DNA from: Streptococcus mitis
GTDB taxonomy: Bacteria; Bacillota; Bacilli; Lactobacillales; Streptococcaceae
DNA: 64,000 nucleotides
Direction: 5' to 3'
Assembly (NCBI RefSeq): GCF_002860865.1
Contig: NZ_PKIE01000003.1
Location: forward strand, 152,652-216,651
Shown here: piece by piece, positions 40,509 through 50,260 of the stretch
Layout of the letters: each line of letters opens with the position of its first letter
How positions within the stretch are numbered: position 1 is the stretch's first letter
Translations under genes and position numbers: made by a program
Notes under the pieces: model-generated
Told to the model about the DNA's origin: nothing
Seen by the model: only the letters and a program-made list of their open reading frames with translations
The model's database searches: none

Positions 40509-41169
40509 TAGGCGTTACCCTGTGACGAGTTTCTTCCTCTTAGTGACGGCCTTGGTATTTATACTAATGTTGGTGACCACAGGAGGAAACTTTTACAGGG
40601 CAGATACCCTATTTCGATTTGGAGCCATGTATGGGCCTGTCATTCGTCTCTTTCCTGAGCAGATTTGGCGTCTCTTCTCTGCTATTTTTGTTCATATTGG
40701 GTGGGAGCATTTCATTGTTAATATGCTTTCGCTTTATTACCTTGGTAGGCAAGTAGAGGAAATTTTCGGATCCAAGAAGTTTTTCTTTCTCTATCTCTTA
40801 TCTGGAATGATGGGCAATCTCTTTGTTTTTGTATTTAGTCCCAAATCCTTAGCAGCAGGAGCCTCGACTTCTCTCTATGGGCTATTTGCTGCAATTATTG
40901 TTCTTCGCTATGCAACGCGTAATCCTTATATCCAGCAGTTGGGGCAATCCTATCTGACACTTTTTGTGGTTAACATTATTGGAAGTGTTCTGATTCCAGG
41001 AATCAGTCTAGCAGGTCATATCGGAGGTGCAGTTGGTGGCGCATTTCTAGCAGTTATCTTTCCAGTTAGAGGAGAAAGACGGATGTATAGCGCTAGTCAA
41101 AGACTGGTAGCGTTAGTCTTGTTCGTAGGACTCGCAGTTTTGCTTTTCTACAGGGGAATGGGATTGTAA
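40492..41169 (+). CDS. Rhomboid-family intramembrane serine protease
   Basis: 225-residue membrane protein with six to seven segments. Catalytic dyad: Ser in GASTSLYG (about 124-131) and His in AGHIGGAVGG (about 173-182); the helix 1-2 loop with HIGWEHFIVNM is present. AGGAGG lies 9 bases before the ATG, inside the preceding gene. This is the last pneumococcus-like gene before the CRISPR array. Confidence 0.92.
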   Translation: MKEIFDRRYPVTSFFLLVTALVFILMLVTTGGNFYRADTLFRFGAMYGPVIRLFPEQIWRLFSAIFVHIGWEHFIVNMLSLYYLGRQVEEIFGSKKFFFLYLLSGMMGNLFVFVFSPKSLAAGASTSLYGLFAAIIVLRYATRNPYIQQLGQSYLTLFVVNIIGSVLIPGISLAGHIGGAVGGAFLAVIFPVRGERRMYSASQRLVALVLFVGLAVLLFYRGMGL

Positions 41170-41196
41170 TGACTAATATGTAAACTTGAATAAGAA

Positions 41197-41225
41197 AAAA
41201 GCTACTTAAAAAATGAGTAGCTTTT
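41197..41225. terminator. Bidirectional terminator between the rhomboid gene and the CRISPR array
   Basis: AAAAGCTACT (41197-41206) pairs perfectly with AGTAGCTTTT (41216-41225) with A/T runs on both sides. It ends the rhomboid message and, on the minus strand, the CRISPR precursor RNA right after the last repeat. Confidence 0.85.
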
Positions 41226-41230
41226 AATGT

Positions 41231-41332
41231 GTTTTGGAACCATTCGAAACAACACAGCTCTAAAACTGAGCTAGAACTCCAGGAGATCGCAGTTGAGTTT
41301 TGGAACCATTCGAAACAACACAGCTCTAAAAC
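41231..41332 (-). CRISPR. Type II-A CRISPR array, two repeats and one spacer
   Basis: Two identical 36-bp repeats at 41231-41266 and 41297-41332 flank one 30-bp spacer (41267-41296). On the minus strand each repeat begins GTTTTAGAGCTGTGTTG and ends GGTTCCAAAAC, the S. thermophilus CRISPR3-type repeat. The leader lies at the 41333 side; the anchoring sequence CTACGAG abuts the repeat. No degenerate terminal repeat. Transcribed in the same direction as the cas genes. Confidence 0.97.
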
Positions 41333-41430
41333 CTCGTAGAAAAATTTTTCTCACGAAATTTCGTAATCGCGCCATTCGTCCCAGCTAGACTTCAGCTCGT
41401 CAGGTTCCAATTATCACTCTTATTATACCA
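41333..41430 (-). promoter_or_regulatory. CRISPR leader with promoter inside the end of csn2
   Basis: On the minus strand TGGTATAAT (41430-41422) is an extended -10 made from the last codons and stop of csn2, predicting a start near 41415 and an 80-base transcribed leader. Two palindromes, ACGAAATTTCGT (41353-41364) and GAAAAATTTTTC (41339-41350), stand next to the repeat; the last seven leader bases are CTACGAG (41339-41333), the known integration anchor of this subtype. Confidence 0.75.
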
Positions 41431-42085
41431 TATTTTCAGGGTTCAAGAAATAGTCTTGATCCAATACATACTGGGGAAAATCATAGATTTTCCGAGGCTC
41501 AACAAACAAGACGGACAGTTGATTGAGTTGGATATACTCTATTAAATTTACTAACTCATCCTTTGATAGATAGGCGGATGCATTGATGAAAACAAGGAGT
41601 TTCTTTTTAGAAAGATATTTAAAAACCTGGACAATTTCTAGCATCTTTTCAAAAGGTGTGTCACTCAGAGTTTCAACTTTGACTCCTAGCGCATCGATTA
41701 ACTCTAGAATGGTGATTTCATCGTATTCTAGGTCTAGTTCATTTTCTAAACACTCAAATGCCAATAATTCTGTAATCGTGGCTACCAACTTTTCAATCAT
41801 GGATTTGACTTCTGGTTTGTCATTGAGTTGATTTTCAAGGTCAGCATGTATCAGCTTGAGCATGGCAGGTGAGTTGAGATTGTATCCTAAGACATCCGTT
41901 ATCACTAGTAACTCGGATTCTTTCAGAGCTTTTAGATTTCTATCAAACAACTTCAACTCTCCATCATCAGTGTACTGGTAGAATTGCTTGACGATAGTTG
42001 AAAAGGTAAACTGGTCTTCCAACACTAAAAAAGTTGCATTTTCAATAGCTAATGGTTCATCCAATAGTGGGAAATTAATCTTCAT
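41423..42085 (-). CDS. csn2: CRISPR adaptation protein Csn2
   Basis: 220-residue type II-A protein that forms a tetrameric ring around free DNA ends and acts with Cas1-Cas2 (and Cas9) when spacers are captured. Begins [21 protein letters not shown] and has an alpha/beta core with a helical middle (about 60-160); length equals that of the S. pyogenes/CRISPR3 short form. It overlaps cas2 by 11 bases. Its presence defines subtype II-A. Confidence 0.95.
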   Translation of the reverse strand: MKINFPLLDEPLAIENATFLVLEDQFTFSTIVKQFYQYTDDGELKLFDRNLKALKESELLVITDVLGYNLNSPAMLKLIHADLENQLNDKPEVKSMIEKLVATITELLAFECLENELDLEYDEITILELIDALGVKVETLSDTPFEKMLEIVQVFKYLSKKKLLVFINASAYLSKDELVNLIEYIQLNQLSVLFVEPRKIYDFPQYVLDQDYFLNPENMV

Positions 42086-42419
42086 CTCTAGGCTCCTCTC
42101 CTAGAAAGACCAAGCGTGCATCGGAGTTTGCTACGCTGGTATTTCGCTCGCCATTTAAGTAAATCATGCGAGAAAACTGCTTTTCTGTAACGGTTAAGAG
42201 CGTAATGTTCCCTTTTTTAGGGTTATGAGTCTTGAGTCGCTCAATCATGGCGTTATTAGCAGAGTTGTTGAGCAAGAGCTTGCTATAGATGGAGAATTGG
42301 TGCATGATAAATCCCTCATCTATGAGGAACTTCCGAAATTTCCGATAGGCCTTGCGTTCCTCTATGGTATCAACTGGCATATCAAACATTAAAATCATAC
42401 GCATATATCGATAACTCAT
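42075..42419 (-). CDS. cas2: CRISPR-associated endoribonuclease-fold protein Cas2
   Basis: 114-residue ferredoxin-fold protein, structural core of the Cas1-Cas2 integrase. The first beta-strand carries the conserved Asp in LMFDMPVD (about 10-17), and the helix [17 protein letters not shown] follows. Overlaps cas1 by 4 bases and csn2 by 11, so the four cas genes are translationally coupled. Confidence 0.96.
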   Translation of the reverse strand: MSYRYMRMILMFDMPVDTIEERKAYRKFRKFLIDEGFIMHQFSIYSKLLLNNSANNAMIERLKTHNPKKGNITLLTVTEKQFSRMIYLNGERNTSVANSDARLVFLGEEPRDED

Positions 42420-43282
42420 ATCCTAAACTCAGGAACTCCTTTCTCGGGTTGATTGAGAGCTTGGATGACTTTCTTAGTATAGTCACTGATGATATTGGAC
42501 AGGTACATATCTTTATCATTGTAGTGGAAGGTGTCTGAGAAAATAGTAAAAAGTTCTCGCTTGATTTTGACAAAAGAACTATTTCGATTTTCATAGACAA
42601 TTCTGTCAATAATCGGACGGAAAGGCTCCATAATATCACTGGCTAGGTTGAATTGATTGAACTGATTGGCATGTTTCAATCCAAACTGAGTTATGCAGCC
42701 AGACAAAACAATCTCACGCGCAAACATACTCAAAATCAAGGTGTAGCCATAGTCCAAGGCAGCATTAACATCACTATCTTGCTCACGACTAAAATCATTT
42801 CCAAACAAGGTGTTGAAATAAATACGAGCTGCGTGTCCCTCACGGTTACTAGGATCAAACAAATCCAACCCATGATAGAGATCGATGACTGACTGGCTCT
42901 TTTCCAGAAAACCACAACTCCCCAGATAAAAAGCTTGATTGAGAATTTTTTGTGCAATGATGGTTGTCCATATTTCCGCCTTTACATCTTCATTCCAAGC
43001 AATTTGACGAGAGAGTTGCAAACTGGAATCATGACGACCATAGTAAGGCATTAAGTATGCCGTTGGTAAGCGTTTATCATCACAAAAGATGACCAGAATG
43101 TTTTCATCCACCAAGCGTTTGATTAGCATAGTGGAGAGAACAATATCTGTCGTCTCCAAAAGCAGGATGTCCACCTCGGACAGGTGAATTAACTCTGTCC
43201 GAGAGGCATCTTTAAAAATCAAGTGGTTATTCTTGTAGGAGAGTTTAGAGTGCGTATTGACTATAACAGTTCTCCATCCCAT
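42416..43282 (-). CDS. cas1: CRISPR integrase Cas1
   Basis: 288-residue Cas1 of the type II-A branch; with Cas2 it inserts new spacers next to the leader. Metal-binding residues are visible in [11 protein letters not shown] (Glu, about 145), [24 protein letters not shown] (His and Asp, about 205-225; first part only shown to the family pattern). Its ATG overlaps the cas9 stop by one base (TAATG). Confidence 0.96.
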   Translation of the reverse strand: MGWRTVIVNTHSKLSYKNNHLIFKDASRTELIHLSEVDILLLETTDIVLSTMLIKRLVDENILVIFCDDKRLPTAYLMPYYGRHDSSLQLSRQIAWNEDVKAEIWTTIIAQKILNQAFYLGSCGFLEKSQSVIDLYHGLDLFDPSNREGHAARIYFNTLFGNDFSREQDSDVNAALDYGYTLILSMFAREIVLSGCITQFGLKHANQFNQFNLASDIMEPFRPIIDRIVYENRNSSFVKIKRELFTIFSDTFHYNDKDMYLSNIISDYTKKVIQALNQPEKGVPEFRI

Positions 43283-46200
43283 TAGTCTTCTCCTAGTTTA
43301 CTTAAGTCAATCCGAGTCTCGTAGAGACCAGTGATGGATTGGTGGATGAGGGTGGCGTTGAGGAGTGAAGAAGGTGTATAGTCTCTGTATCGTGGAATTT
43401 TTACTCCCAAGAACTCGAAGTCAGAAGCACTTCCTTGTGAAGTTAACTCGAATAAACCAGCATTTTTACTATTTCTTGGACCAATGAAACTGAAACATAA
43501 CTTTTCGATATCAACTGTTTCCCAATCAATAAATGCTTGTCTGATTCTTTCTCCATTTTTTAATGCGCCTACATACTTATCGTTAAAGTCAAGTACAGAT
43601 TCTAAAAGTTTAGCAAAATCATTTCGATGTTTCTCAACATACTCTAAGTGCTCTGGTTCAAGTGTTTTATTAATATTCTTAGCATGATACAAAAGAGTCG
43701 TATACTTTTCGGGGATGACCAATTCATTACCTTTATGAATTTCTCCTCGTTTATTGTTTGTCGATAGAATACTTGCCAGTCTTCTTCTTGTACCATCAGG
43801 AAACTCAAACAAACTATATTTAGGTAAAGTAATGGTTGATAGAATTTTTATGTATCCTTTTTCAAGAAGATAGTTTTCTTTGTTCTTTTCAAAATTTATT
43901 TTATCTAAAATAGAGATACCTTGAAATTCAAGAACAGTCTTTTGTTGTTTTTTCGCTCCTTTTTCAATAATAGCTTTAACTAAGACTGCGTATGAGTTAG
44001 AAATACCAGCGTAACCACCGTATTTTCGTGGGTCAAGCCCTTGTTTAATTGGGACAAGATTTTCTTTACTATCTTCTGAAGGTTTAGGAGATGGATTAGA
44101 ATTGAACAATCCTCTAGGTTTACCTCTATCTAGACCATGTGTTTGAATCTCTGTCTTCTTCACAATATTCACCTGCGGAAGTGAAAGAACTTTTTTGATT
44201 GTAGCGAAATCTTTTTCTTTATTCCAAGCGATTTCTCCAGTATCATTGGAGTATTCGATATTCTCTCTTTTTACGATGGTTCCGTCTGCGTAATGCACCT
44301 CTTCTTTAAAGAAGTTCAACAAGTTTGAGTAGAAGAAATACTTTTCAGTTGCTTTTTCAACATCTTTAGGATCTTTGGATCTTGAGATGTAGCGCTTAAG
44401 ATCGTACTTTTGATAGTCACCATAGACGAATTCAGGCTCTAGTTTAGGATATTTCTTAAGGATAGCCTTAGCCACTACTGCATTTAAATAGGCATCATGT
44501 GCATGGTGGTAGTCATTGATTTCCCGCACCTTATATAACTTAAATTCTTTACGGAAGTTGGAAACTAGATTGGATTTCAAAGTGATAATTTTGACCTTAC
44601 GGTTCTTCTTATCCTTCTCAGTCACTTCTGTATTAAAACGGGCATCCAAAATCTGAGCAACATGTTTTGAGATTTGCCGTGTTTCAACTAGTTGGCGTCT
44701 GATAAAGCCAACTTTATCTCGCTCATCTAGCCCACCACGTTCAGCCTTGGTTAAATTATTAAATTTACGTTCTGAAATCAATTTGGAATCCAGTAATTGT
44801 TGCCAAAAAGCTTTTCTTTTTTGAACAACCTCTAAACTTGGAACATTATCAGATTTACCACGATTATCCTTTGAACTAGTCAAGACACGGTTGTCTAGAG
44901 AATCATCTTTTATAAAAGCCTGTGGGACGATGTGGTCAATGTCATAGCTACTTAGTTGGTTGATGTTAAGAGGTTCCCCAGTGTACATATCCTTCCCATT
45001 TTGGAGATAGTAAAGGAAGAGACGGTCGTTTTGCAGTTGAATATTATCTGTTGGATGTTCTTTTAATATATTTGAGTCAAGCCCAGGAGCTAGATTTTTT
45101 AGTGCATCTTCAATGCGTTTATATCTTTGTTGGGAATTCTTTTTCCCTCTGGCAGTTGTCTGATTTTCTCGGGCCATCTCAATCACAATGGACTCGGGAG
45201 TGTGGCCCATAACTTTGACAAGCTCATCGACAAGCTTGATACTTTGTAAAATTCCCTTTTTAATAGCAGGGCTTCCTGGAAGCTCTTGGACAACTTGTTT
45301 CACATCGTTTGTCTTATCAACCACTTGTGCTTTTTGAATAATGTCTTTGAATGAAAATCCGTCATCATTGATTAACTGCATAAAATTACGATTGCTGTAG
45401 CCGTCATCAATCAAGTAGTCAAGAATTGTTTTACCAGTTTTTTTATCACAGATACCGTTGATTAGCTTAGCAGAGAGTTTTCCCCAACCAGTATAATGTC
45501 GACGAGTCAGTGCCTTGATCCCTTTTTTATCAAAGAGAGAGTCATATTGAGCAAGGCGTTGCTTGATCATCTCACGATCTTCAAAGATAGTTAGTGTGTG
45601 GACGATATTTTCAAGAATCTCTTCATTCTTAGGATCATCCATAAACGCTTTATCCTTGATTATTTTGAGTAAATCATGATAAGTAGAAAGACTAGCGTTA
45701 AATTGTTTTTCAATTCCTTTTAGTTCGATTCCATCGTAGCCATCAACATTGTGTAGGTACTGAATGATGTCTTTTTCAGTTACTTTTCTTTTCTCTTTGA
45801 ATAATTGATTGACAATTTGCTTCTTTTGCCCACTATCAAGGAATTGATAGTCTCTCAATCCCTCTGCAATAAATTTTACTTTTGTTAATTCATTGTAGAC
45901 AGCAAATGTTTCATACAAGAGACTATGCTTGGGCAAAACTTTTTCCTCTGGCAGATACAAGTCATAGTTAGTCATCTTATTGATGAAGTCTTCTGCAGAG
46001 CTTGTTTGGTCAACAATTTCTTCAAAATTCCAAGGTCGGATTGCTTGGTCAGAGTTTCGAGTAAGCCAAGCAAAATCACCATTGCCACGAGCCAATGGGC
46101 CAACGTAGTAAGGAATACGGAAAGTCAAGATTTTCTCAATCTTTTCTTTATTTTCTTGCAGAAATGGATAATGTTCTCCTTGCCGACGGATAATGGCATT

Positions 46201-47379
46201 CATTTCTTGAAGATGAATTTGATGAGGAATAGAACCGTTATCAAAGGAGCGTTGTTTTCTCAAGAAATCTTCACGTTCGATTTTATCAAGGAAATAATCT
46301 ACTCCTTCAAATTTAGAAAGAAGATTTTTGATGTATTTGTAAAATGCTTCTTGAGTGGTTTTGCCATCTATATACCCAGCATACCCATCTTTAGATTGGT
46401 CAGAGAAAAATTCATCATATTTTTCTTGAATATTGTTTTGGATGAATTGTTTTAAAGACGCTAAGTCTTTTTGGTGGTTTTCATAGCGCTCAATCATAGA
46501 TGCTGATAGTGGAGCCTTGGTTGAAGGATCTGTGACAGTTAAGATTCCTGAGAGAAGAATGGCATCATAGAGTTTTTTAGCCACTAGGAAAAGGTCTGCA
46601 AAGTCATCTCCAATTTGTCCGAGTAAGTTTTCCAAATCCTCATCATAGGTATCTTTAGAGAATTGTAGTGGAGCTTTTTCTTCCAAGTCAAAGTGTTTTA
46701 GAATGCGTTCTCTCTTAGCAGATTTACTAATTTTATCAGTAAAAATTGCTTCTACTTGTGCATTTTGTCCACTAAGTGAACTTCCTTCAAAGGTGTTGTC
46801 GTAAATGCTTATAAACTCGCTAAAGATTTTTTGGATATCATTGTTTTTAATATCGAAAGATTCTTCATACAAAAAATGTCCGCGGTATTTAATCATATGC
46901 GCTAATGCTAGATAGATCAAGCGTAAGTCAGTTTTTTCTTTTGAGTCTGCCAGCTGTTTTCTCAAATGATATATAGTTGGAAATTTCTTGTGATATTCTT
47001 TTTCTTCTGCCGAGGTAGCAAAAATAGGATATTTACTTCCTCTTTTATCCTCAGGAACTAAGAAGGAGTCATCTAATCGATGGAAGAAACTACTATCCAC
47101 CTTGCTCATTTCTTCAGAAAAGATTTCTTGAAGATAGCGAAGACGATTTTTTCGACGAGTATAGCGACGGCGTGCTGTTCGTTTTAGACGTCTATCTTCA
47201 GCAGTAGTCCCTTCATCAAATAATAAAGCTCCAATTAGATTTTTCTTAATAAAGTATTTATCAGTATTGCCCAGAACTTTCATCTTTTTTGATGGTACCT
47301 TATAGTCATCCGTAATGACGGCCCATCCGACGCTGTTAGTTCCGATATCGAGTCCGATAGAGTAGGATTTGTTGCTCAT
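43282..47379 (-). CDS. cas9: Cas9, RNA-guided DNA endonuclease (type II-A), shortened REC2
   Basis: 1365-residue effector. Ruv[16 protein letters not shown] (Asp11), arginine-rich bridge helix ([20 protein letters not shown], 63-82), REC lobe, Ruv[29 protein letters not shown] (His816), Ruv[15 protein letters not shown], and PAM-interacting end [12 protein letters not shown] (1328-1339) that matches S. thermophilus CRISPR3 Cas9. Around residues 226-236 ([10 protein letters not shown]) about 28 residues found in S. pyogenes and CRISPR3 Cas9 between LPGEK and NFDL are missing; reading frame is kept. AAAGGAG precedes the ATG. All nuclease residues are present. Confidence 0.97.
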   Translation of the reverse strand: MSNKSYSIGLDIGTNSVGWAVITDDYKVPSKKMKVLGNTDKYFIKKNLIGALLFDEGTTAEDRRLKRTARRRYTRRKNRLRYLQEIFSEEMSKVDSSFFHRLDDSFLVPEDKRGSKYPIFATSAEEKEYHKKFPTIYHLRKQLADSKEKTDLRLIYLALAHMIKYRGHFLYEESFDIKNNDIQKIFSEFISIYDNTFEGSSLSGQNAQVEAIFTDKISKSAKRERILKHFDLEEKAPLQFSKDTYDEDLENLLGQIGDDFADLFLVAKKLYDAILLSGILTVTDPSTKAPLSASMIERYENHQKDLASLKQFIQNNIQEKYDEFFSDQSKDGYAGYIDGKTTQEAFYKYIKNLLSKFEGVDYFLDKIEREDFLRKQRSFDNGSIPHQIHLQEMNAIIRRQGEHYPFLQENKEKIEKILTFRIPYYVGPLARGNGDFAWLTRNSDQAIRPWNFEEIVDQTSSAEDFINKMTNYDLYLPEEKVLPKHSLLYETFAVYNELTKVKFIAEGLRDYQFLDSGQKKQIVNQLFKEKRKVTEKDIIQYLHNVDGYDGIELKGIEKQFNASLSTYHDLLKIIKDKAFMDDPKNEEILENIVHTLTIFEDREMIKQRLAQYDSLFDKKGIKALTRRHYTGWGKLSAKLINGICDKKTGKTILDYLIDDGYSNRNFMQLINDDGFSFKDIIQKAQVVDKTNDVKQVVQELPGSPAIKKGILQSIKLVDELVKVMGHTPESIVIEMARENQTTARGKKNSQQRYKRIEDALKNLAPGLDSNILKEHPTDNIQLQNDRLFLYYLQNGKDMYTGEPLNINQLSSYDIDHIVPQAFIKDDSLDNRVLTSSKDNRGKSDNVPSLEVVQKRKAFWQQLLDSKLISERKFNNLTKAERGGLDERDKVGFIRRQLVETRQISKHVAQILDARFNTEVTEKDKKNRKVKIITLKSNLVSNFRKEFKLYKVREINDYHHAHDAYLNAVVAKAILKKYPKLEPEFVYGDYQKYDLKRYISRSKDPKDVEKATEKYFFYSNLLNFFKEEVHYADGTIVKRENIEYSNDTGEIAWNKEKDFATIKKVLSLPQVNIVKKTEIQTHGLDRGKPRGLFNSNPSPKPSEDSKENLVPIKQGLDPRKYGGYAGISNSYAVLVKAIIEKGAKKQQKTVLEFQGISILDKINFEKNKENYLLEKGYIKILSTITLPKYSLFEFPDGTRRRLASILSTNNKRGEIHKGNELVIPEKYTTLLYHAKNINKTLEPEHLEYVEKHRNDFAKLLESVLDFNDKYVGALKNGERIRQAFIDWETVDIEKLCFSFIGPRNSKNAGLFELTSQGSASDFEFLGVKIPRYRDYTPSSLLNATLIHQSITGLYETRIDLSKLGED

Positions 47380-47418
47380 TTAGTGTTCTCCTTTTATTAA
47401 GTTTTTTGTTAGTAAATG

Positions 47419-47446
47419 ATAATACAATACTTTCAGATGAATTTCT
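47419..47446 (-). promoter_or_regulatory. Candidate cas operon promoter
   Basis: Minus strand TTAGAA, 18-bp spacer, TATTAT (47424-47419), about 40 bases before the cas9 start. The match to consensus is only fair; the site lies in the 138-base divergent gap with the tracrRNA. Confidence 0.4.
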
Positions 47447-47482
47447 AATATAAAATATTATTCCATTTTATTTACATTTCTC

Positions 47483-47511
47483 TTGCTAATTTTAAAAGAA
47501 TAATATACAAT
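47483..47511 (+). promoter_or_regulatory. tracrRNA promoter
   Basis: TTGCTA (47483-47488), 17-bp spacer, TACAAT (47506-47511). The predicted start, 47518, is exactly the first base of the anti-repeat. Confidence 0.7.
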
Positions 47512-47517
47512 ACAAGT

Positions 47518-47608
47518 GTTGGAACTATTCGAAACAACACAGCAAAGTTAAAATAAGGCTTTGTCCGTACACAACTTGAAAAAGTGCGCACCGATTCGGT
47601 GCTTTTTT
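47518..47608 (+). ncRNA. tracrRNA
   Basis: About 91 bases, divergent from cas9. Anti-repeat GTTGGAACTATTCGAAACAA (47518-47537) pairs with the CRISPR repeat apart from a few bulges; then the lower stem AAGTTAAAATAAGGCT, nexus TTGTCCGTAC, hairpin 1 ACAACTTGAAAAAGTG and the terminator hairpin GCACCGATTCGGTGC (47588-47602) with TTTTTT. This is the CRISPR3/S. pyogenes type. The following 140 bases before the galU terminator show nothing I can name. Confidence 0.95.
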
Positions 47609-47750
47609 GTTTTACTATACTAATTTATTCTACTCTTATTTTAATGAAAAAACAAATACAAGTATAGCGTTTTCATTAGTTTTTATGAAACAGGTAGATT
47701 CAAGTAGAGAATTTACTTAATTTATGTGTGGCTAATCTTGATATATAAAG

Positions 47751-47788
47751 AAGAACTAGGATAATTAAGCATCCTAGTTCTTTTTTAT
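47751..47788 (-). terminator. Terminator of gpsA-galU
   Basis: AAGAACTAGGAT (47751-47762) pairs with ATCCTAGTTCTT (47771-47782); U-tract follows on the plus strand and A-tract (T on minus) on the other side, so it can work both ways. Confidence 0.85.
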
Positions 47789-47801
47789 ATAAATGATTTT
47801 G

Positions 47802-48701
47802 TTATTCCTTCTCAGCCAATTCTTTTCCAAGTTGGATGAGGTAATTTTTCAAGGCATCTTTGACTTGTGGGTGCTTGAGGGCGTAGTCAATAGATGTTTT
47901 CATAAATCCAAACTTATCCCCAACGTCGTAACGAGCTCCTGTAAATTCACGGGCAAAAACACGCTGTGTTTTATTGAGCGTATCAATAGCATCAGTAAGT
48001 TGGATTTCATTTCCAGCACCAGGAGTTTGATTTTCTAAGATATCAAAAATCTCAGGTGTGAGTAGATAGCGACCGATGATTGCCAAATCACTTGGTGCAT
48101 CTTCGGGAGCTGGTTTTTCTACGAAAGTTTCAACGCTATAGAGTCCATTACTTCCTTCACCCTGAGGAGCGATAACCCCGTATGATGAAACGTCTTCGTG
48201 TGGTACAGGCATGACAGCAATGGTTGATGCGTGTGTCTTTTCGTAATCATTCATCAGTTGTTTTGTCAAAGGAACGGCATTCTCATTTGTGATGTCCATA
48301 AGGTCATCACCCAGCATAACAACGAAGGGCTCATTCCCTACAAAAGCTTTGGCTTGTAGGACAGCGTCTCCAAGACCACGAGGGTGAGTTTGGCGAATGA
48401 AATGGAGGCGCATACCAGTTGCTTCATCTACCAATTTTAACAAATCCGTTTTGCCTTTTTCCTTAAGATTGTATTCAAGCTCAAAGTTTGAGTCAAAGTG
48501 GTCCTCAATAGAACGTTTTGATTTACCAGTGACAACTAGAATATCTTCAATACCTGATTTGAGAGCCTCTTCCACGATAAACTGGATAGTTGGTTTGTCT
48601 ACAATTGGCAACATTTCTTTGGCAAGTGCCTTAGTTGCTGGTAAAAATCGAGTTCCGAGTCCAGCGGCAGGGATGACTGCTTTTCTAACTTTTGATGACA
48701 T
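47802..48701 (-). CDS. galU: UTP-glucose-1-phosphate uridylyltransferase
   Basis: 299-residue nucleotidyltransferase making UDP-glucose for capsule, teichoic acid and glycolipid synthesis. N-terminal [20 protein letters not shown] (about 12-31), then [13 protein letters not shown] and FVVMLGDDL. Starts 21 bases after the gpsA stop, AAAGGA site. The gpsA-galU pair is standard in streptococci. Confidence 0.96.
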   Translation of the reverse strand: MSSKVRKAVIPAAGLGTRFLPATKALAKEMLPIVDKPTIQFIVEEALKSGIEDILVVTGKSKRSIEDHFDSNFELEYNLKEKGKTDLLKLVDEATGMRLHFIRQTHPRGLGDAVLQAKAFVGNEPFVVMLGDDLMDITNENAVPLTKQLMNDYEKTHASTIAVMPVPHEDVSSYGVIAPQGEGSNGLYSVETFVEKPAPEDAPSDLAIIGRYLLTPEIFDILENQTPGAGNEIQLTDAIDTLNKTQRVFAREFTGARYDVGDKFGFMKTSIDYALKHPQVKDALKNYLIQLGKELAEKE

Positions 48702-48722
48702 AAGAATCCTTTCTTTAGAGGG

Positions 48723-49739
48723 TTAAGACCACTCATTTTCTGCTTTAAATTCATTGTTCATGATGTCATAAATGGCATCTTTGATATTGGTTCCGTTGTA
48801 AATGACTTGGTAAATGGCCTGTGTAATCGGCATATAGACTCCAAGTTCTTGCGCTAGTTCATAGGCTGCTCGAGTCGTTGAAATTCCTTCAATTACCATG
48901 CCCATATTAGCCTCTATATCAGCTAGGGATTCTCCACGACCAAGGGCATCTCCAGCTCTCCAGTTACGAGAGTGGATGGAGGTTCCTGTTACGATCAAAT
49001 CTCCCACACCAGATAAGCCGCTATAGGTCAATGGATTAGCCCCGAGTGCTACCCCTAGGCGGGTGATTTCTGCCAGGCCTCGAGCGATGATGGCTGCCTT
49101 AGCATTGTCACCAAATCCTAAACCATGTAAGGCTCCAGCACCGACAGCGATAATGTTTTTAAGAGCACCAGCGGTTTCGACCCCGATAACATCCGTATTG
49201 GTATAAAGTCGGAAGTAGTGATTACTAAAGAGTTCTTGAACGTATTGAGCTGTTTGTAAATCTTTAGAAGCAGCAGTGATTAAAGTCAGGTCACGTACAA
49301 TGGTCTCTTCTGCATGGCTAGGCCCTGAGACAACGACGATATCACTGCGGAGATGTTCAGGAATTTCTTCTTCAAGGATGGTTGATAATCGTTTATGACT
49401 ATCGGGTTCTAATCCCTTTGATGCGTGCATGATGATAGCCTTATGGTCTAAGGTTTTTGCAACTTGTTGGGCAACAAGTCGTGTCACTTTTGTTGGGACA
49501 ACAAACAAAATCGCATCTACATCTTTCAATGCTTCTGCTAAGTCGGTGTAGGCAATGATATTTTCATCTAGAACGACATCTTTAAAGTAGTGTTTGTTAG
49601 TATGATTGGTATTAATTTCATTGATTTGTTCGGGAATGTTTCCCCAAATACGTACCTCGTGTCCATTATCATTTAAGACTTGTGAAAGGGCAGTTCCCCA
49701 AGAACCAGGCCCCAAGACGGCGACGGTTTGTTTTTCCAT
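48723..49739 (-). CDS. gpsA: Glycerol-3-phosphate dehydrogenase [NAD(P)+]
   Basis: 338-residue enzyme giving glycerol-3-phosphate for phospholipids. NAD-binding [15 protein letters not shown] (about 9-23), [24 protein letters not shown] and the catalytic-lysine region [14 protein letters not shown] (about 192). AAGGAGG precedes the ATG. First gene of the gpsA-galU transcript. Confidence 0.96.
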   Translation of the reverse strand: MEKQTVAVLGPGSWGTALSQVLNDNGHEVRIWGNIPEQINEINTNHTNKHYFKDVVLDENIIAYTDLAEALKDVDAILFVVPTKVTRLVAQQVAKTLDHKAIIMHASKGLEPDSHKRLSTILEEEIPEHLRSDIVVVSGPSHAEETIVRDLTLITAASKDLQTAQYVQELFSNHYFRLYTNTDVIGVETAGALKNIIAVGAGALHGLGFGDNAKAAIIARGLAEITRLGVALGANPLTYSGLSGVGDLIVTGTSIHSRNWRAGDALGRGESLADIEANMGMVIEGISTTRAAYELAQELGVYMPITQAIYQVIYNGTNIKDAIYDIMNNEFKAENEWS

Positions 49740-49844
49740 GTTTTCCTCCTTAATAGAGTCCTTTCCATTATTCTATCATATTCTAGAGGATTTTGCACTT
49801 GCATTGCTGGGATAGTGGTGGCTTTGTTGTTTGAAAAATACACA

Positions 49845-49883
49845 AAAACCGAGCCTAAGTATTAAAGTCTTAGTCTCGGTTTT
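49845..49883. terminator. Bidirectional terminator between the small membrane gene and gpsA
   Basis: AAAACCGAG (49845-49853) pairs with CTCGGTTTT (49875-49883), with the inner pair CTAAG/CTTAG. Confidence 0.85.
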
Positions 49884-49908
49884 GATATTCGTTATAATAT
49901 AGTTAGGT

Positions 49909-50154
49909 TTATTTCAACTGATCTGTAATGTCTTTTGATAGCAACATTCCCAGATGATAAGTTTTATTGATGTAAGCAATGACATCATTGATATTTTCAG
50001 TCGTGTGAATTTTCTCTTTGATGTCAGCTCTAAATGTTTCATCCTTTAAAAGTTGTTCTTGGTAGAGCCTTTGCAGTCTCTCCTTCTCGTACTTATTGAG
50101 CAGAAAAAGGAAAACCAAGCTAATTACAACTAGGACATAAGCATATTGGCTCAT
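49909..50154 (-). CDS. Small single-span membrane protein
   Basis: 81 residues: one N-terminal transmembrane segment (AYVLVVISLVFLFLL, about 5-19), then a basic/acidic helical cytoplasmic tail (KYEKERLQRLYQEQ...). The ATG at 50154 follows GGGAG at 8 bases; an upstream in-frame start has no site. Found at this place in related streptococci; function unknown. Confidence 0.78.
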   Translation of the reverse strand: MSQYAYVLVVISLVFLFLLNKYEKERLQRLYQEQLLKDETFRADIKEKIHTTENINDVIAYINKTYHLGMLLSKDITDQLK

Positions 50155-50260
50155 AGGAAATCTCCCTGTATGATAAAGAAGTAGTAGTGAGTAGATTGAA
50201 TTAGTCAATTCAAAGTAGCAGAGCAAGTTAGCAAAACTTGATAAGATTTTTGATAGACCT

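Noticed and set aside
45925-46455. 176-codon plus-strand frame inside cas9
   Set aside because: No ribosome site or promoter; it is a shadow of the conserved cas9 coding frame.
47422-47513. Repeated ATACAATAC in the cas9-tracrRNA gap as a tracrRNA-guided self-target
   Set aside because: No NGG or NGGNG follows the upstream copy and no repeat-like partner for the anti-repeat is seen; simple -10 similarity explains it.
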